Shown piece after piece: positions 8,051 to 16,204 of a stretch of DNA of 64,000 bases (the stretch's first letter is position 1; each line of letters begins with the position of its first letter). This DNA comes from Arthrobacter sp. ERGS1:01 (GTDB lineage Bacteria; Actinomycetota; Actinomycetes; Actinomycetales; Micrococcaceae). The stretch lies in assembly GCF_001281315.1 (NCBI RefSeq), contig NZ_CP012478.1, forward strand, positions 88,178-152,177. The letters are read 5' to 3'. Position numbers and translations under genes: made by a program. The notes under the pieces were generated by a model that worked only from the letters and a program-made list of their open reading frames with translations, had not been told where the DNA came from and made no database searches.

Positions 8051-9037
8051 ATGATCCCGGCCGAAGTCAATGTGGCACCATCCGGTGCCACAGGACAGCG
8101 CAAGAATCACCGGCAGTCCCCCAGCGCTCGGGGAGAGAATCCTCGACGGGCTGGGGCCCTGGTCCGGGCCCAGACCCTAGTCGCGGGAGCCTTCTTGCTG
8201 CCGAATCTGATTCTGATAGGGCTGTTCCTTCTGCTCCCGCTGGTCATGGCGTTCGTGATCAGTTTTCAGAAGCTCGGCTCTCTGGGACCGTCGCAGTGGT
8301 TGGGCATCAACAACTATATTGACCTGCTCAGCGACCCGGTCTTCTGGCAGTCACTGGCGAACACCGGGGTTTTCACCCTGTTCACCGTCCCGGTCGGTAT
8401 GGCCCTGGGACTCGGTATCGCGGTACTACTCAACGGGGTCCTGCCGGGCCGGACGCTGTTCCGGTCCATCATTTTCCTCCCGCTGGTTGTCTCCGGCGTG
8501 GCGACGGGAGTTCTCGGGGCCTGGATGTTCGATCAGAACAACGGCTTCATCAATAAGATGCTCGCCGGGTTTGGCCTGGGTGCACCTGCGTGGCAGTCCA
8601 GCGGTACCTGGGCTATGGTCTCCCTCATCCTGGTCACGTTGTGGCAACGGGTCGGATTCGACATGCTCATCTACCTGGCCGGACTCCAAGGCGTCGATCC
8701 CGCCCTCCTGGAAGCCGCGGCCATTGACGGGGCCAACGGGTGGCAGCGGTTCCGTAATGTGACGGTGCCTATGCTGGGTCCCTCGACGTTCTTCCTGCTC
8801 ATCATGAACATGATCTATTCCTTCCAGGTCTTCGACACCGTCTGGGCGATGACCCGGGGAGGTCCCGACTACTCAACCACGACGGTTGTGACCTACGCCT
8901 ACCGCACCAGCTTCGACGAGCACGGCCCCCAATTGTTGGGCTACGGGGCAGCCGTCGGGGTGGTCATTTACCTCATCACCTTGCTGATCACGGCCATCCA
9001 ATGGCGCTGGAACCGCGGCCGCGACGAGTCCGTCTGA
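8051..9037 (+). CDS. sugar ABC transporter permease (MalF type)
   Basis: This 328-aa inner-membrane permease has about six predicted helices after a 50-residue polar N-terminus. The EAA loop that docks the ATPase is visible as EAAAIDGANGWQRFRNVTVP. GGPDYSTTTVV near the end is typical of MalF/LacF-type permeases. It follows the binding-protein gene by 11 nt with AGAGGAGAACGAG before the ATG, and it forms a heterodimer with the next gene product. Confidence 0.92.
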   Translation: MIPAEVNVAPSGATGQRKNHRQSPSARGENPRRAGALVRAQTLVAGAFLLPNLILIGLFLLLPLVMAFVISFQKLGSLGPSQWLGINNYIDLLSDPVFWQSLANTGVFTLFTVPVGMALGLGIAVLLNGVLPGRTLFRSIIFLPLVVSGVATGVLGAWMFDQNNGFINKMLAGFGLGAPAWQSSGTWAMVSLILVTLWQRVGFDMLIYLAGLQGVDPALLEAAAIDGANGWQRFRNVTVPMLGPSTFFLLIMNMIYSFQVFDTVWAMTRGGPDYSTTTVVTYAYRTSFDEHGPQLLGYGAAVGVVIYLITLLITAIQWRWNRGRDESV

Positions 9038-9051
9038 CGAAGGAGTCTCCC

Positions 9052-9942
9052 ATGAGCATTACTACCGCCTCCGGCGTGCTAGCTGAAACCCCGCCGCCAA
9101 GCGGTGCAGTGCGTTCCCGTCCCCGCAGTCGATGGCTGTGGCTGCGACTGGGATGTGCCATTGTGATCACCGCCGTCATCTTCTTTCCGCTCTACTGGAT
9201 GATGATGACAGCCTTCTCGACCCGGGCGGACCTGTATGCCCCCGGTCTGCACTTTTGGCCGCAGCACTTCACCTGGTCCAATTTCACTGATCCGATCGCC
9301 CAGTTCCCCGTCTGGACCTGGTTCGGGAACTCCTTCACGATCGCGGCTCTCACCACGGCGATCACGGTGGTGTGCAATCTGCTGGCCGGGTACGCTTTCG
9401 CCAAGCTGCGCTTCCGGGGAAAGAACGCCCTGTTCCTGCTCCTGCTCTCCACCATGATGATTCCGGTTCAGGCCATCATGGTCCCGCAATTCAAGTTATC
9501 GGTCCAGCTGGGGCTCTACGGCAACATTTGGTCCGTCATCCTGCCCGAGAGCGCCGCTATCTTCGGCGTGTTTTTGGCCCGGCAATTCTTCCTTGCCATT
9601 CCCGATGAACTCATGGAGGCCGCCCGGGTTGACGGGGCGGGACAGCTGCGCACCTTCGTCAGTATCGTCCTGCCGCTGTGTAAACCGCTGTTGGCCGTCC
9701 TGACACTGCTCACCTTCATGAGCGAATGGAACTCTTTCGGCTGGCCTCTGATTGCGTTGTTCAGCGACGAGCAGTTGTTCACCTTACCGATCGGCATGGT
9801 GACGGACCTTCAGGGCCAGTACACCTCCAACTACGGGGCCATCATGGCCATGAGCCTGCTGATGATCGCCCCGGTGGTGGTGCTGTTCGTCGCCTTCCAA
9901 AAGTATTTTGTCCAGGGCCTCGCCCGATCCGGTATCAAGTAG
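9052..9942 (+). CDS. sugar ABC transporter permease (MalG type)
   Basis: This 296-aa permease has about six membrane segments. FPLYWMMMTAF near residue 50 is the usual first helix end of MalG/LacG-type proteins. The EAA loop reads ELMEAARVDGAGQLRTFVSI and the protein ends YFVQGLARSGIK, a common MalG-type terminus. The ATG at 9052 is preceded by GAAGGAGTCTCCC. A longer start at 9001 lies inside the upstream permease gene in another frame and adds unrelated residues. Confidence 0.92.
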   Translation: MSITTASGVLAETPPPSGAVRSRPRSRWLWLRLGCAIVITAVIFFPLYWMMMTAFSTRADLYAPGLHFWPQHFTWSNFTDPIAQFPVWTWFGNSFTIAALTTAITVVCNLLAGYAFAKLRFRGKNALFLLLLSTMMIPVQAIMVPQFKLSVQLGLYGNIWSVILPESAAIFGVFLARQFFLAIPDELMEAARVDGAGQLRTFVSIVLPLCKPLLAVLTLLTFMSEWNSFGWPLIALFSDEQLFTLPIGMVTDLQGQYTSNYGAIMAMSLLMIAPVVVLFVAFQKYFVQGLARSGIK

Positions 9943-9951
9943 GAACAGCCC

Positions 9952-10995
9952 ATGTTTACAGGCACTGCCCGCATCAATTACCTCTCCACCCTGAACTTCG
10001 ACGACGACTTCCTCGAACGGATCGGCTCGGCCGCCGACGGTGTGGAAGTCCGCCAGATCACCGCCTCTTCGGCCGAGGAGATCGATGCCGCGACCTGGGC
10101 CCAGGTCGACGTGCTGCACACCTCCTCGGCCATCTGTGATCCGGCTACCGCCCCCCGGCTGCGCTGGATTCAGCTCGACACCTCCGGGGTGGACCATCTT
10201 CGGGGGACACCGGCGTGGAACAGTGTCGTGGATATCACCACGATTGGCGGTATTTCGCCCGTGCCCTTGGCCGAGTACGTGATCTGGTCCATCCTGGGCA
10301 CCGCTCACAGGCTACCGGCGCTGTTGGACGTGCGGCAGAGTCGTCAATGGCCCTCCCCGGATGAGCGGTGGGAGCGCATGCTGCCGGCCCCGGTGCGCGG
10401 GTCTACGGTCGGCATTGTCGGCTATGGCAGAATCGGGCGGGAGATCGGCCGACTCGCCCAGGCCCTGGGTATGCGGGTGCTGGGTCTGAGCCGGACGGCC
10501 GGGACTCGAACCGCCGATGTGGGGGACTATTTTGATGCCGCCCAGGACCAGTCCGGTAGCGGCCAGGCGACGGCGGTGGAACTGTTGGGGCCGGATCGTC
10601 TGCACGAGCTGATGAGCCGGTCTGATTATCTGGTGGTGGTGGTGCCGCTGACGGAGGCCACCCGGAATATGATCGACGGCCCGGCGTTCGCGCACTTGAA
10701 GGACCAGGCCGTCGTTATCAACGTCGCGCGCGGCGGCATTGTTGATGAACAGGCCCTGCGCGAGGGTCTGCACGAGGGCCGGATTCGGGCCGCCGTGCTT
10801 GACGTCTTCGATGCCGAACCGCTACCCCCGGAGGATTCCTGGTGGGATGAGGCGAATGTCTTCACCACCCCGCACGTCAGCGGGCTGGCACCGGAATATT
10901 CATCACAGGTGTTGGATATTGTGGGTGAGAACCTCCGCCGTTTTGCGGAAGGCCGGGCATTGATGAATCTCGTCGATCGAGAGCAGGGGTATTGA
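9952..10995 (+). CDS. D-isomer 2-hydroxyacid dehydrogenase family
   Basis: This 347-aa NAD(P)-dependent oxidoreductase interconverts a 2-hydroxy acid and a 2-oxo acid. The coenzyme-binding loop reads VGIVGYGRIGREIG. The catalytic Arg lies in NVARGGIVDE, the Glu in FDAEPLP and the His in TPHVSG, so the R-E-H set is complete. It sits 9 nt after the permease gene and 4 nt before the regulator gene. In a sugar operon it may reduce glyoxylate or pyruvate-type products or oxidise a sugar acid, but its substrate is not predictable here. Confidence 0.88.
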   Translation: MFTGTARINYLSTLNFDDDFLERIGSAADGVEVRQITASSAEEIDAATWAQVDVLHTSSAICDPATAPRLRWIQLDTSGVDHLRGTPAWNSVVDITTIGGISPVPLAEYVIWSILGTAHRLPALLDVRQSRQWPSPDERWERMLPAPVRGSTVGIVGYGRIGREIGRLAQALGMRVLGLSRTAGTRTADVGDYFDAAQDQSGSGQATAVELLGPDRLHELMSRSDYLVVVVPLTEATRNMIDGPAFAHLKDQAVVINVARGGIVDEQALREGLHEGRIRAAVLDVFDAEPLPPEDSWWDEANVFTTPHVSGLAPEYSSQVLDIVGENLRRFAEGRALMNLVDREQGY

Positions 10996-10999
10996 AGAG

Positions 11000-11758
11000 A
11001 TGTTAAGTTATGAACGGCAACGAGAAGTCCTCCGACACATGCGGTCGCACGGTGCCGGCAATGTCAACGAGCTGGCCGCGGCCGTTGGTGTCAGTGCCTC
11101 CACGATCCGCCGTGATCTGCGGGAGATGGACGAGCAAGGCCTGCTGACCCGTGTCCACGGAGGGGCAAGCCTGGCGGATACCGACATCGAAAGCGCCCAT
11201 ACCGCCCGACAGAACGAGCATGTGGCGGAGAAGCGCCGCATCGGGGAGGCCGCGGCGAAGCTGGTACGTGATCACTCGACCATCCTGATCACCGGCGGAA
11301 CCACCACCGAGGCCATGTTGCCGTTCCTCGAGGGGCGAGAGGGGCTGACCATCCTCACCAACGGGCTCAACATCGCGGTGCAGCTCTCCCGGCAGAGTGC
11401 CATCACCGTCGTGGTGCTCGGCGGCATTTTGCGGCCCGGGGAGCTCTCGCTCCTGGGGTCCCTGGCCGAGCAGACCCTGGATGAGTTCCGGGTAGAGAGC
11501 GCCTTTATCGGCAGCTATGGTGTAGATGCCGCCAGCGGCATCTACGGGGCGTCGGTGCACGAAGCGAGCACCGACCGGATGCTCCTGCGCCGACTCGACT
11601 CGCTCGTGGTCCTGGCTGACGGCAGCAAATTCACCCAACGCGGACCGGTCCGGTTGGCAGGGGTGGAACAAATCACCACCCTGATCACCGATTCAACGGC
11701 CCCGACTGCGGACGTGAAGGCACTTTCCGCCGCGGGGGTCGAGGTCCTCGTTGTCTAA
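11000..11758 (+). CDS. DeoR-family transcriptional regulator
   Basis: This 252-aa repressor has the DeoR layout. The N-terminal helix-turn-helix includes VNELAAAVGVSASTIRRDL, followed by the family signature LLTRVHGGAS. The C-terminal DeoR sensor domain carries ILITGGTTTEAMLPF and SAFIGSYGVDAASGIYG. Such proteins usually sense phosphorylated sugars and repress the neighbouring catabolic genes. It is encoded inside the importer operon and probably controls the divergent region at 6514-6677, using a phosphosugar made by the leftward operon as inducer. Confidence 0.9.
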   Translation: MLSYERQREVLRHMRSHGAGNVNELAAAVGVSASTIRRDLREMDEQGLLTRVHGGASLADTDIESAHTARQNEHVAEKRRIGEAAAKLVRDHSTILITGGTTTEAMLPFLEGREGLTILTNGLNIAVQLSRQSAITVVVLGGILRPGELSLLGSLAEQTLDEFRVESAFIGSYGVDAASGIYGASVHEASTDRMLLRRLDSLVVLADGSKFTQRGPVRLAGVEQITTLITDSTAPTADVKALSAAGVEVLVV

Positions 11759-11816
11759 ACCGGGGGTTTCCTCCCCGCGCCGGCAAACAATCCATTACTG
11801 AGAAAGGCACTGTCCC

Positions 11817-12104
11817 ATGTCAACTTCGTCCCCACCCACGCTCGAGACCTTGCGTGAAGCGATGACCCGGGCTACCAACCGGGAAGGCATCCCTATGGTG
11901 GTTGCCCTGGTCGATGAGCGTGGCACCATCCCGGCTGTCACCGATCCAGCGGTCCGGAACACCGGAGCCACGATCGCCCACCAGATCCAACACGTGCGCG
12001 ATGACCTCGCACCCTCCATGGCGGATGGGGACAACGGCGGAGTTATCAACGCCCTCGTCATCGCCGCCCACGACCTAACCGACCTAGGAGCGCACAGTGG
12101 CTGA
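11817..12104 (+). CDS. small protein of unknown function in the sugar operon
   Basis: This 95-aa soluble protein is not recognised. It has GAGAAAGGCACTGTCCC before its ATG and overlaps the start of the next gene by 8 nt, so it is very probably translated. The only notable segment is MVVALVDERGTIPAV near residue 26, a hydrophobic strand followed by charged residues. No signal peptide, membrane helix or metal motif is seen. Its coupling to the deacetylase-like gene suggests a joint role. Confidence 0.6.
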   Translation: MSTSSPPTLETLREAMTRATNREGIPMVVALVDERGTIPAVTDPAVRNTGATIAHQIQHVRDDLAPSMADGDNGGVINALVIAAHDLTDLGAHSG

Positions 12105-12777
12105 CCTCGGCTTTCAGCGACACATCGACGCCATTTCCGCCGGGCATTTCGTCCGCCTGGTGAACTATCACAACACCCCCGCCAGCCAGGGGCCAGCATT
12201 GCGGGCCGAGTTGACACGGTTGAGCGAACATTACGACACCGTGACGCTGGCGGACCTTGACGGTTTCTTCGCCACCGGGCAGTGGCCCACGACGCGTCCA
12301 GTCTTTATTCCCGTCTTCTATGAGGGGTACCGGAACAGCGCGGACGTGGCCGCGCCCATCTGTGACGAGCTGGGCATCACCGGATGGTTTCCGGTCTGCA
12401 CAGGATTTGTCGATTGTCCGCCCGCGGAGCAGGAATTCTACGCCCGCGCCCACTACATCGGGCTGGTGGACGAAGAACAGTCCCAGGACCGGTTGGCCAT
12501 GACCTGGGACGACGTCGGACGTCTGTCCGAACGCCACGTTGTCACCCCCCATACGGCGGCCCATTTGGGTATCAATGACATCAGTACCGACGATGATCTG
12601 CAGCGTGAAGTTTTCGAACCGAAACGGAAGATGGATGCGGTGACGGGACAGTCAGCGCCGGCGTTCGCGTGGTTGCATGGAAGTGCCTGGGGCCTGAGTC
12701 AGCGCTACGACGACGCGGTTCGCGAGGCCGGCTACCGGTACCAGATCGGCAACACGATGATCCACCGGATCGCCTGA
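12097..12777 (+). CDS. polysaccharide deacetylase-like protein with altered first motif
   Basis: This 226-aa protein follows the outline of NodB-fold deacetylases: an early LVNYHNTP, a VTLADLDGFF segment, a central beta strand with VFYEGYRN, and TPHTAAHLG. The HTAAH segment matches the zinc-binding H(S/T)xxH second motif. The usual first-motif aspartate pair is replaced, since FYEG stands where FDDG is expected. It may therefore use a different chemistry or be inactive. The GTG start overlaps the previous gene by 8 nt. No secretion signal is present, so it would act on an imported sugar in the cytoplasm. Confidence 0.68.
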   Translation: MADLGFQRHIDAISAGHFVRLVNYHNTPASQGPALRAELTRLSEHYDTVTLADLDGFFATGQWPTTRPVFIPVFYEGYRNSADVAAPICDELGITGWFPVCTGFVDCPPAEQEFYARAHYIGLVDEEQSQDRLAMTWDDVGRLSERHVVTPHTAAHLGINDISTDDDLQREVFEPKRKMDAVTGQSAPAFAWLHGSAWGLSQRYDDAVREAGYRYQIGNTMIHRIA

Positions 12778-12835
12778 CCGGGTGCGCGCGTTCCTGCCCT
12801 GCCCGCGCGGCAGGACAGGAACGGGCATCTGTCGG

Positions 12836-13846
12836 TTAATGCGGTGGCTCGGCAGGAGCAGCCGCGTAGCGGTGAACCGGTGTGTCGGTACTCTGCAACC
12901 AGACCGTGCTGCAGATCGGATCGGGCACGACTTGTGCAAGGCTGCCATCGACGGGGTTCCAGCGGTGGTGCCGTAGTTGGGTACCTGAACGCGTGATGAT
13001 CTCAATGCACCCGCCCGACAGCGAACTCCACGCTGCCGAGGCGCTCTCGCAGCGGCCATCCGGCAGCACCGGGCCACCGGTCCAGGTCAGCCCGCCATCC
13101 ACGGTCGTCAGCATCCTGACGGCACGGCTCGCCTCGAGCCCCACCAGATGGATGGCACCGTCCCGGACGATCACCTTGGCTGTGTGCCATTGGCCCCCGG
13201 GGCCGCCTAAGCCCCGCCATGCCCGGCCATCGTACTGGTAGAGCCGGAGCCGGCCGCCGGCGACGACCGCCGCCACCAGGGCCCCAGGCTCGTCCGGATC
13301 GGGGGCCAGATCAAGGGAGGTGACATTGTCGGCGGTGTCAAGGGCCGCAAGCGGCCGCCACGACAGCTCCGGGTAGCGTGTCACCTCGGAGGCCAGATGG
13401 GTGATCGTCCCGTTCCGGGAGCACACCACGGTGTGGAGCGCATCCTCGGTGTGGACCAGCGGCGCCGGGTCGGTCATCGTGCCTTGGCCGAGGTGGCCTC
13501 CGTCGAGGAACCCCTGCTCCGGCGTCCAGTACCAGCGATGCAAGGTGCCTCCGGACCGGGTCAGGACCTCCAGGAAGTCTGGACCGAACGGCACCTGGCT
13601 GATCCGGACGGCGTCCACCTTTTCGGGTGTGGGAATATGCAACCCCCCGCTCCAGTGGCCGCGCTTGGCCCCGGCGTGGTGTTCGCTGTCATCGCCGTTG
13701 AACCAGAACACCCAAAATCCCGCTCCTGGGTCCGCGGCGACTAGTTCCAGGTTTCCCCTTTCACCGTAGACGCCCTGGGATACTCCCGGGCTGCCGGCAA
13801 CGGGTGGAAATGGTTGGGTCTGAAGTATGGGAACAAAATTCATCAT
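12836..13846 (-). CDS. BNR/sialidase-like beta-propeller protein, cytoplasmic
   Basis: This 336-aa protein contains repeated four-strand-like units with Asp-box-like turns, for example TTVDGGLTWTGG near residue 268, and many evenly spaced Trp and Gly residues, consistent with a six-bladed propeller like exo-alpha-sialidases. It has no signal peptide. It is encoded opposite to both flanking operons and is divergent from the FAH gene, sharing the region 13847-13955. Catalytic assignment to sialidase is not justified because the arginine triad is not evident. A sugar-binding or lyase-like propeller is equally possible. Confidence 0.58.
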   Translation of the reverse strand: MMNFVPILQTQPFPPVAGSPGVSQGVYGERGNLELVAADPGAGFWVFWFNGDDSEHHAGAKRGHWSGGLHIPTPEKVDAVRISQVPFGPDFLEVLTRSGGTLHRWYWTPEQGFLDGGHLGQGTMTDPAPLVHTEDALHTVVCSRNGTITHLASEVTRYPELSWRPLAALDTADNVTSLDLAPDPDEPGALVAAVVAGGRLRLYQYDGRAWRGLGGPGGQWHTAKVIVRDGAIHLVGLEASRAVRMLTTVDGGLTWTGGPVLPDGRCESASAAWSSLSGGCIEIITRSGTQLRHHRWNPVDGSLAQVVPDPICSTVWLQSTDTPVHRYAAAPAEPPH

Positions 13847-13881
13847 TCAATCAGTTTCGAGCAAAAATAAGCATTGTCAAG

Positions 13882-13901
13882 GCATTCATGCGCATGTATG
13901 C
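13882..13901. promoter_or_regulatory. 20-bp palindromic operator candidate
   Basis: The sequence GCATTCATGCGCATGTATGC is symmetric except for one base pair and contains the perfect 10-bp core CATGCGCATG. It lies in the short divergent region between the propeller gene and the FAH/GH4/dehydratase operon, 55 bp upstream of the latter's ATG. This is a typical place for a dimeric repressor or activator site. Confidence 0.55.
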
Positions 13902-13955
13902 TCATATTGCGCGGGTATTCTTTCGCGTTCACAACAATCGAAGCAGGAGACAACT

Positions 13956-14807
13956 ATGAAGTTGGCACGGGCACGAGTCGGTGACGCGGTAATCGCCGCG
14001 TCAGTGGAGGGCGATCTGCTCGTCGAGCTCGAGGTGCGTGGCGCCGAGGGTTGCCCGGAGGATCCGCTGATGGGGTGGCTGAGAACCGGCGCTGACCTGG
14101 GAGCACTTGTTCCTGCCAGGACAGGACGCAGCCACCAGCTCGCCGACGCTCAGCTGCTGGCACCGATTCAGCGGCCGGGCAAGATCATTGCCGTCGGACT
14201 GAACTACGCGGACCACACCTTAGAAGCTGGCCTTGAGGCCCCGGCTGAGCCGTTGACCTTCGCCAAGTATCCGAGCTCCATCACCGGCCCCGACACGGAA
14301 ATCATCGTGCCGGCAGCCGTGACGACCGAGGTTGACTGGGAAGCCGAGCTGGCGATCGTCATCGGGACCGTGTGCGGTCCGCAGCGCCGCGGAACCATGG
14401 CGAACGTGGCGGCCTTCACCGTCGCCAATGACGTCTCGGCGCGCGACCTGCAATTCCGTGATGGCCAGTGGACCCGGGCCAAGAGCCTGGATACGTTCTG
14501 CCCGATCGGGCCGGTTCTGGTCACCCCGGATGACATTCCCGATCCCGCGTCCTTGCGGATCTACGCCACCGTCAACGGCCAGGTGATGCAGGACGCCAAG
14601 ATCGGGGACATGATCTTTCCCATCAGCACCCTGCTCGACTTCATCACCGCGACCATCACCCTTGAACCCGGCGACATGATCCTGACCGGCACACCCCCCG
14701 GCGTCGGCGGATTCCGCAACCCTCCGGTATTCCTTGCCGACGGTGACGTCATCGAGGTAGGCGTCGACACCGTCGGCGTCCTGCGCAACACCGTCCGCCA
14801 CATCTGA
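13956..14807 (+). CDS. fumarylacetoacetate hydrolase (FAH) family protein
   Basis: This 283-aa enzyme of the FAH superfamily cleaves C-C bonds in diketo acids or dehydrates 2-keto-3-deoxy sugar acids. Seen are IIAVGLNYADHTLEAG near residue 70, the metal-binding VDWEAELAIVIG acidic motif, FTVANDVSARDLQ, and the ILTGTPPGVG signature at the C-terminus. The start at 13956 follows AGCAGGAGACAACT. Next to an IlvD-type dehydratase, a role as 2,4-diketo-3-deoxy-sugar-acid hydrolase is attractive, giving pyruvate plus a hydroxy acid. Ureidoglycolate-lyase-like activity is an alternative. Confidence 0.85.
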   Translation: MKLARARVGDAVIAASVEGDLLVELEVRGAEGCPEDPLMGWLRTGADLGALVPARTGRSHQLADAQLLAPIQRPGKIIAVGLNYADHTLEAGLEAPAEPLTFAKYPSSITGPDTEIIVPAAVTTEVDWEAELAIVIGTVCGPQRRGTMANVAAFTVANDVSARDLQFRDGQWTRAKSLDTFCPIGPVLVTPDDIPDPASLRIYATVNGQVMQDAKIGDMIFPISTLLDFITATITLEPGDMILTGTPPGVGGFRNPPVFLADGDVIEVGVDTVGVLRNTVRHI

Positions 14808-14836
14808 GAATCACACACGCAGTGGAAAGGCATTCC

Positions 14837-16204
14837 ATGACAGCCCGACGTAGCCTCGTCCTCATCGGCGCGGGAAGCGCGGTCTTCACGCGCGGCCTGC
14901 TGGCCGATCTCATCTCCGCCCGTGACCTGGGCGACTGGGAAATCCGCCTGGTCGACATCAACGAACGCTCACTGGCCAAGGCCGTGGGCCTGGCCCGGCA
15001 AATGATCACTGCCCGCAACGTCGGGGACCACATCACCGTCACCGGATCCACCGACCGTCGAAGCGTGCTCCCGGGTGCCGACTTCGTCGTGACCTGCGTC
15101 GGAGTCGGCGGACGGCCCGGCTGGCAGAAGGACCATGAAATCTGCATGCAGCACGGCATCTTCCAGCCGGTCGGGGACTCCGTCATGCCCGGTGGCATCT
15201 CGCGGCTGCTCCGGACCACCCCCGTCCTGGTAGACATCGCCCGGGATGTGGTGGAATTGGCCCCGGACGCTTTCTTCTTCAACTACAGCAACCCGATGAC
15301 CGCCAACATCATGGCAATGGCCAAGTATGCCGGGGCCGAGAACGTCGTCGGGCTCTGCCACGGCATGCACCACGTGCAGCATCACCTGGCCACCTTCATC
15401 AACAAGCCCTTCGAGCAGACCTCGACCCTGTACGCTGGCATCAACCATCTGACGTTCATCTATGACTTCCGCTGGAACGGCCAGGACGCCTGGCCGCTGG
15501 TGAAGGCCAAGGCCGACCAGGAACTGGCCCTGCCACCGGTATCCGAAGATCTCGGCAACATCTTCGCCGACGGAACCAAGGCCTGGCACAACCCCTTCTC
15601 CTGGGAGATCTTCCGCCGCTACGGCGCCTTCCCGGCCGCTGAGGACCGCCACGTCACGGAATTCTTCCCCGAACGCTGGGCCGGCGGACAGTACTACGGC
15701 AAGACGCTGGGGGTGGACGCCTACTCGGTGCCCGAAATCCTGGACTGGGGCGAGAAACGCTACCAGTCCATGATCGCCCAAGCCGACGGTACCGAGCCCC
15801 TGGATGAGACAATCTTCGACCGCTCCAGCGGTGAACAGGAGCAACTGATTTCCATCATCCGCTCAGTGCTCACGGACTCACGGGAAATGTTCTCCTGCAA
15901 CGTGCTCAATAACGGTTCCGTCCCCGGGCTGCCCGACGATGCGGCCCTGGAAATTCCCGGTGTCGCCACCGCCCGGGGCATCCGCCCGATTTCGGTACCC
16001 GACCTCTCGAGCCCGTTGACGGCAATACTGGCGCGCCGCCTTTCCTCGGTCTATCTCGCGGTGGAAGCCGCGATGACCGGTGACCGTGACCTTGTTGTCG
16101 AGGCGATGATCGCCGACGGCGCGGTCACCGACCCGGGCGCCGCGGCCAAGCTGACGGACGCGCTCATTGAAGCTCAGCTCCAGTACCTGCCGAGGTTCCA
16201 GTGA
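14837..16204 (+). CDS. GH4-family NAD-dependent glycosidase
   Basis: This 455-aa protein belongs to glycoside hydrolase family 4, whose members use NAD+ and a divalent metal to cleave glycosides through transient oxidation at C3. The Rossmann N-terminus reads VLIGAGSAVFTRG. NYSNPM is the substrate/metal loop, and GLCHGMHH supplies the metal-binding Cys-His pair. GINHLTF follows near residue 208. The ATG at 14837 follows GGAAAGG. Family specificities include alpha-glucosides, alpha-galactosides and alpha-uronides. Its neighbours point toward a uronic or sugar-acid glycoside, but that is inference. Confidence 0.9.
   Translation: MTARRSLVLIGAGSAVFTRGLLADLISARDLGDWEIRLVDINERSLAKAVGLARQMITARNVGDHITVTGSTDRRSVLPGADFVVTCVGVGGRPGWQKDHEICMQHGIFQPVGDSVMPGGISRLLRTTPVLVDIARDVVELAPDAFFFNYSNPMTANIMAMAKYAGAENVVGLCHGMHHVQHHLATFINKPFEQTSTLYAGINHLTFIYDFRWNGQDAWPLVKAKADQELALPPVSEDLGNIFADGTKAWHNPFSWEIFRRYGAFPAAEDRHVTEFFPERWAGGQYYGKTLGVDAYSVPEILDWGEKRYQSMIAQADGTEPLDETIFDRSSGEQEQLISIIRSVLTDSREMFSCNVLNNGSVPGLPDDAALEIPGVATARGIRPISVPDLSSPLTAILARRLSSVYLAVEAAMTGDRDLVVEAMIADGAVTDPGAAAKLTDALIEAQLQYLPRFQ

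Noticed and set aside
13827..13955. Extended N-terminus of the FAH protein at 13956
   Set aside because: The extra 43 residues come from the divergent promoter region and operator palindrome; a good ribosome binding site precedes the ATG at 13956.
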